From a virus, in the IMG/VR virus record IMGVR_UViG_3300021424_000101, positions 1 through 38,798 of that record: a stretch of 38,798 nucleotides of DNA; one strand, 5' to 3'. Positions 38,441 to 38,798 of this stretch are shown here, piece by piece. The notes beneath the pieces were generated by a model. The model saw only the letters and a program-made list of their open reading frames with translations, was not told where the DNA came from and made no database searches. Position 1 is the stretch's first letter. The number at the start of each line of letters is the position of its first letter. The position numbers were made by a program, and so were the translations under genes.

Positions 38441-38798
38441 ATGAAGAACACCCATCTAGAACATCCCGAAGATTCTGTACTACTGGGCAAGAAATCTGTT
38501 CAGCAAGTTATCAAGTTTCTTCGTGAGCGTAATTCTACTGTCAGTGTGAAATACGATGGTGCTCCTGCTATTGTATTCGGCACATGTCCTGAGACTGGTA
38601 AGAAGTTTGTGGGTACAAAAAGTGTATTCAACAAAGTCAAAGTGAAGGTCAATTATACTCATGCTGACATCGAGAAGAATCATAGCAACAACGAAAAAGT
38701 TGCTGCAATCTTACATACCTGTCTTGAGACATTGCCGTGGGTGGAAGGGATTCATCAGTGTGATTTTATTGGTTATGGTGGTAAAAACACTTTTACGC
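38441..38798 (+). CDS. Nucleotidyltransferase/ligase-like protein (DUF6267 type), cut by window edge
   Basis: About 119 codons are visible from ATG 38441; the 3' end lies outside. The start reads MKNTHLEHPEDSVLLGKKSV. SVKYDGAPAIVFG at residues ~44-56 carries a K-x-D-G motif like motif I of DNA/RNA ligases and capping enzymes, where the Lys would bind the nucleotide. FVGTKSVFNK follows, then VNYTHADIEKNHS and CDFIGYGGKN. I recall this N-terminal pattern from DUF6267 phage proteins. Predicted activity is a covalent nucleotidyltransferase, inferred from the motif alone, because later motifs are not visible. Confidence 0.65.
   Translation, partial: MKNTHLEHPEDSVLLGKKSVQQVIKFLRERNSTVSVKYDGAPAIVFGTCPETGKKFVGTKSVFNKVKVKVNYTHADIEKNHSNNEKVAAILHTCLETLPWVEGIHQCDFIGYGGKNTFT

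Noticed and set aside
1-38798. Prophage integration, transposon or CRISPR signals
   Set aside because: No integrase, transposase, terminal repeats or regularly spaced repeats were seen; the only long repeat is the 72-bp leader pair.

Overview
The window looks like part of a T4-like cyanophage (myovirus) genome infecting marine Synechococcus or Prochlorococcus. The evidence is an AT-rich, tightly packed gene order with 1-4 base overlaps; a T4-type baseplate set (gp4, a gp48/54-like tube initiator, gp26, gp51, gp27, gp5); a CP12-like protein; a tmRNA whose tag peptide is of the marine picocyanobacterial type; and a cyanophage-style series of very large fibre proteins, 2-oxoglutarate/Fe(II) oxygenases and small conserved phage proteins. 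No integrase, transposase, CRISPR array or rRNA is visible. All identifications come from reading motifs and gene order; no database search was run.

Layout. (1) 1-1447, minus strand: a low-complexity protein cut by the left edge, an unassigned 164-aa protein and the head-completion nuclease gp4. (2) 1489-14517, plus strand: the late tail/baseplate operon. It runs tube initiator, gp26 and gp51 (joined by a probable -1 frameshift), a GH104 muramidase protein, an M23 peptidase + SGNH hydrolase protein, hub gp27, CP12, a gp5-type OB-fold hub protein without lysozyme, a separate spike-like protein and two structural proteins. (3) 14514-20110: small genes behind sigma70-type promoters, five tRNA genes (Leu-UAA, Thr-UGU, Leu-UAG, Asn-GUU, Ala-UGC), a circularly permuted two-piece tmRNA between the second and third tRNA, a folded RNA element, and a NodU/TobZ-type carbamoyltransferase. 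(4) 20172-31752: a 2248-aa fibre-like protein ending in an S74 self-cleaving chaperone, two 2OG-Fe(II) oxygenases, an unassigned 321-aa protein, a convergent glycine-rich adhesin-like protein, and a third oxygenase. (5) 31834-38798: small early-type genes, a ParB-like protein and an SF2 helicase, then an unassigned protein; the ParB-like and unassigned genes share a 72-bp duplicated leader that encodes an 18-codon peptide. The right edge cuts a KxDG nucleotidyltransferase-like gene.

How the parts fit: region 2 builds the cell-puncturing tail hub, with wall-degrading enzymes on hub/tape-like proteins. Regions 3 and 5 hold early host-takeover and translation-support genes. Region 4 supplies receptor-binding fibres and possibly the enzymes that hydroxylate them. 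The strongest leads are the phage-borne permuted tmRNA, the gp26/gp51 slippery site, the duplicated leader-peptide element and the CP12 gene inside the tail operon.
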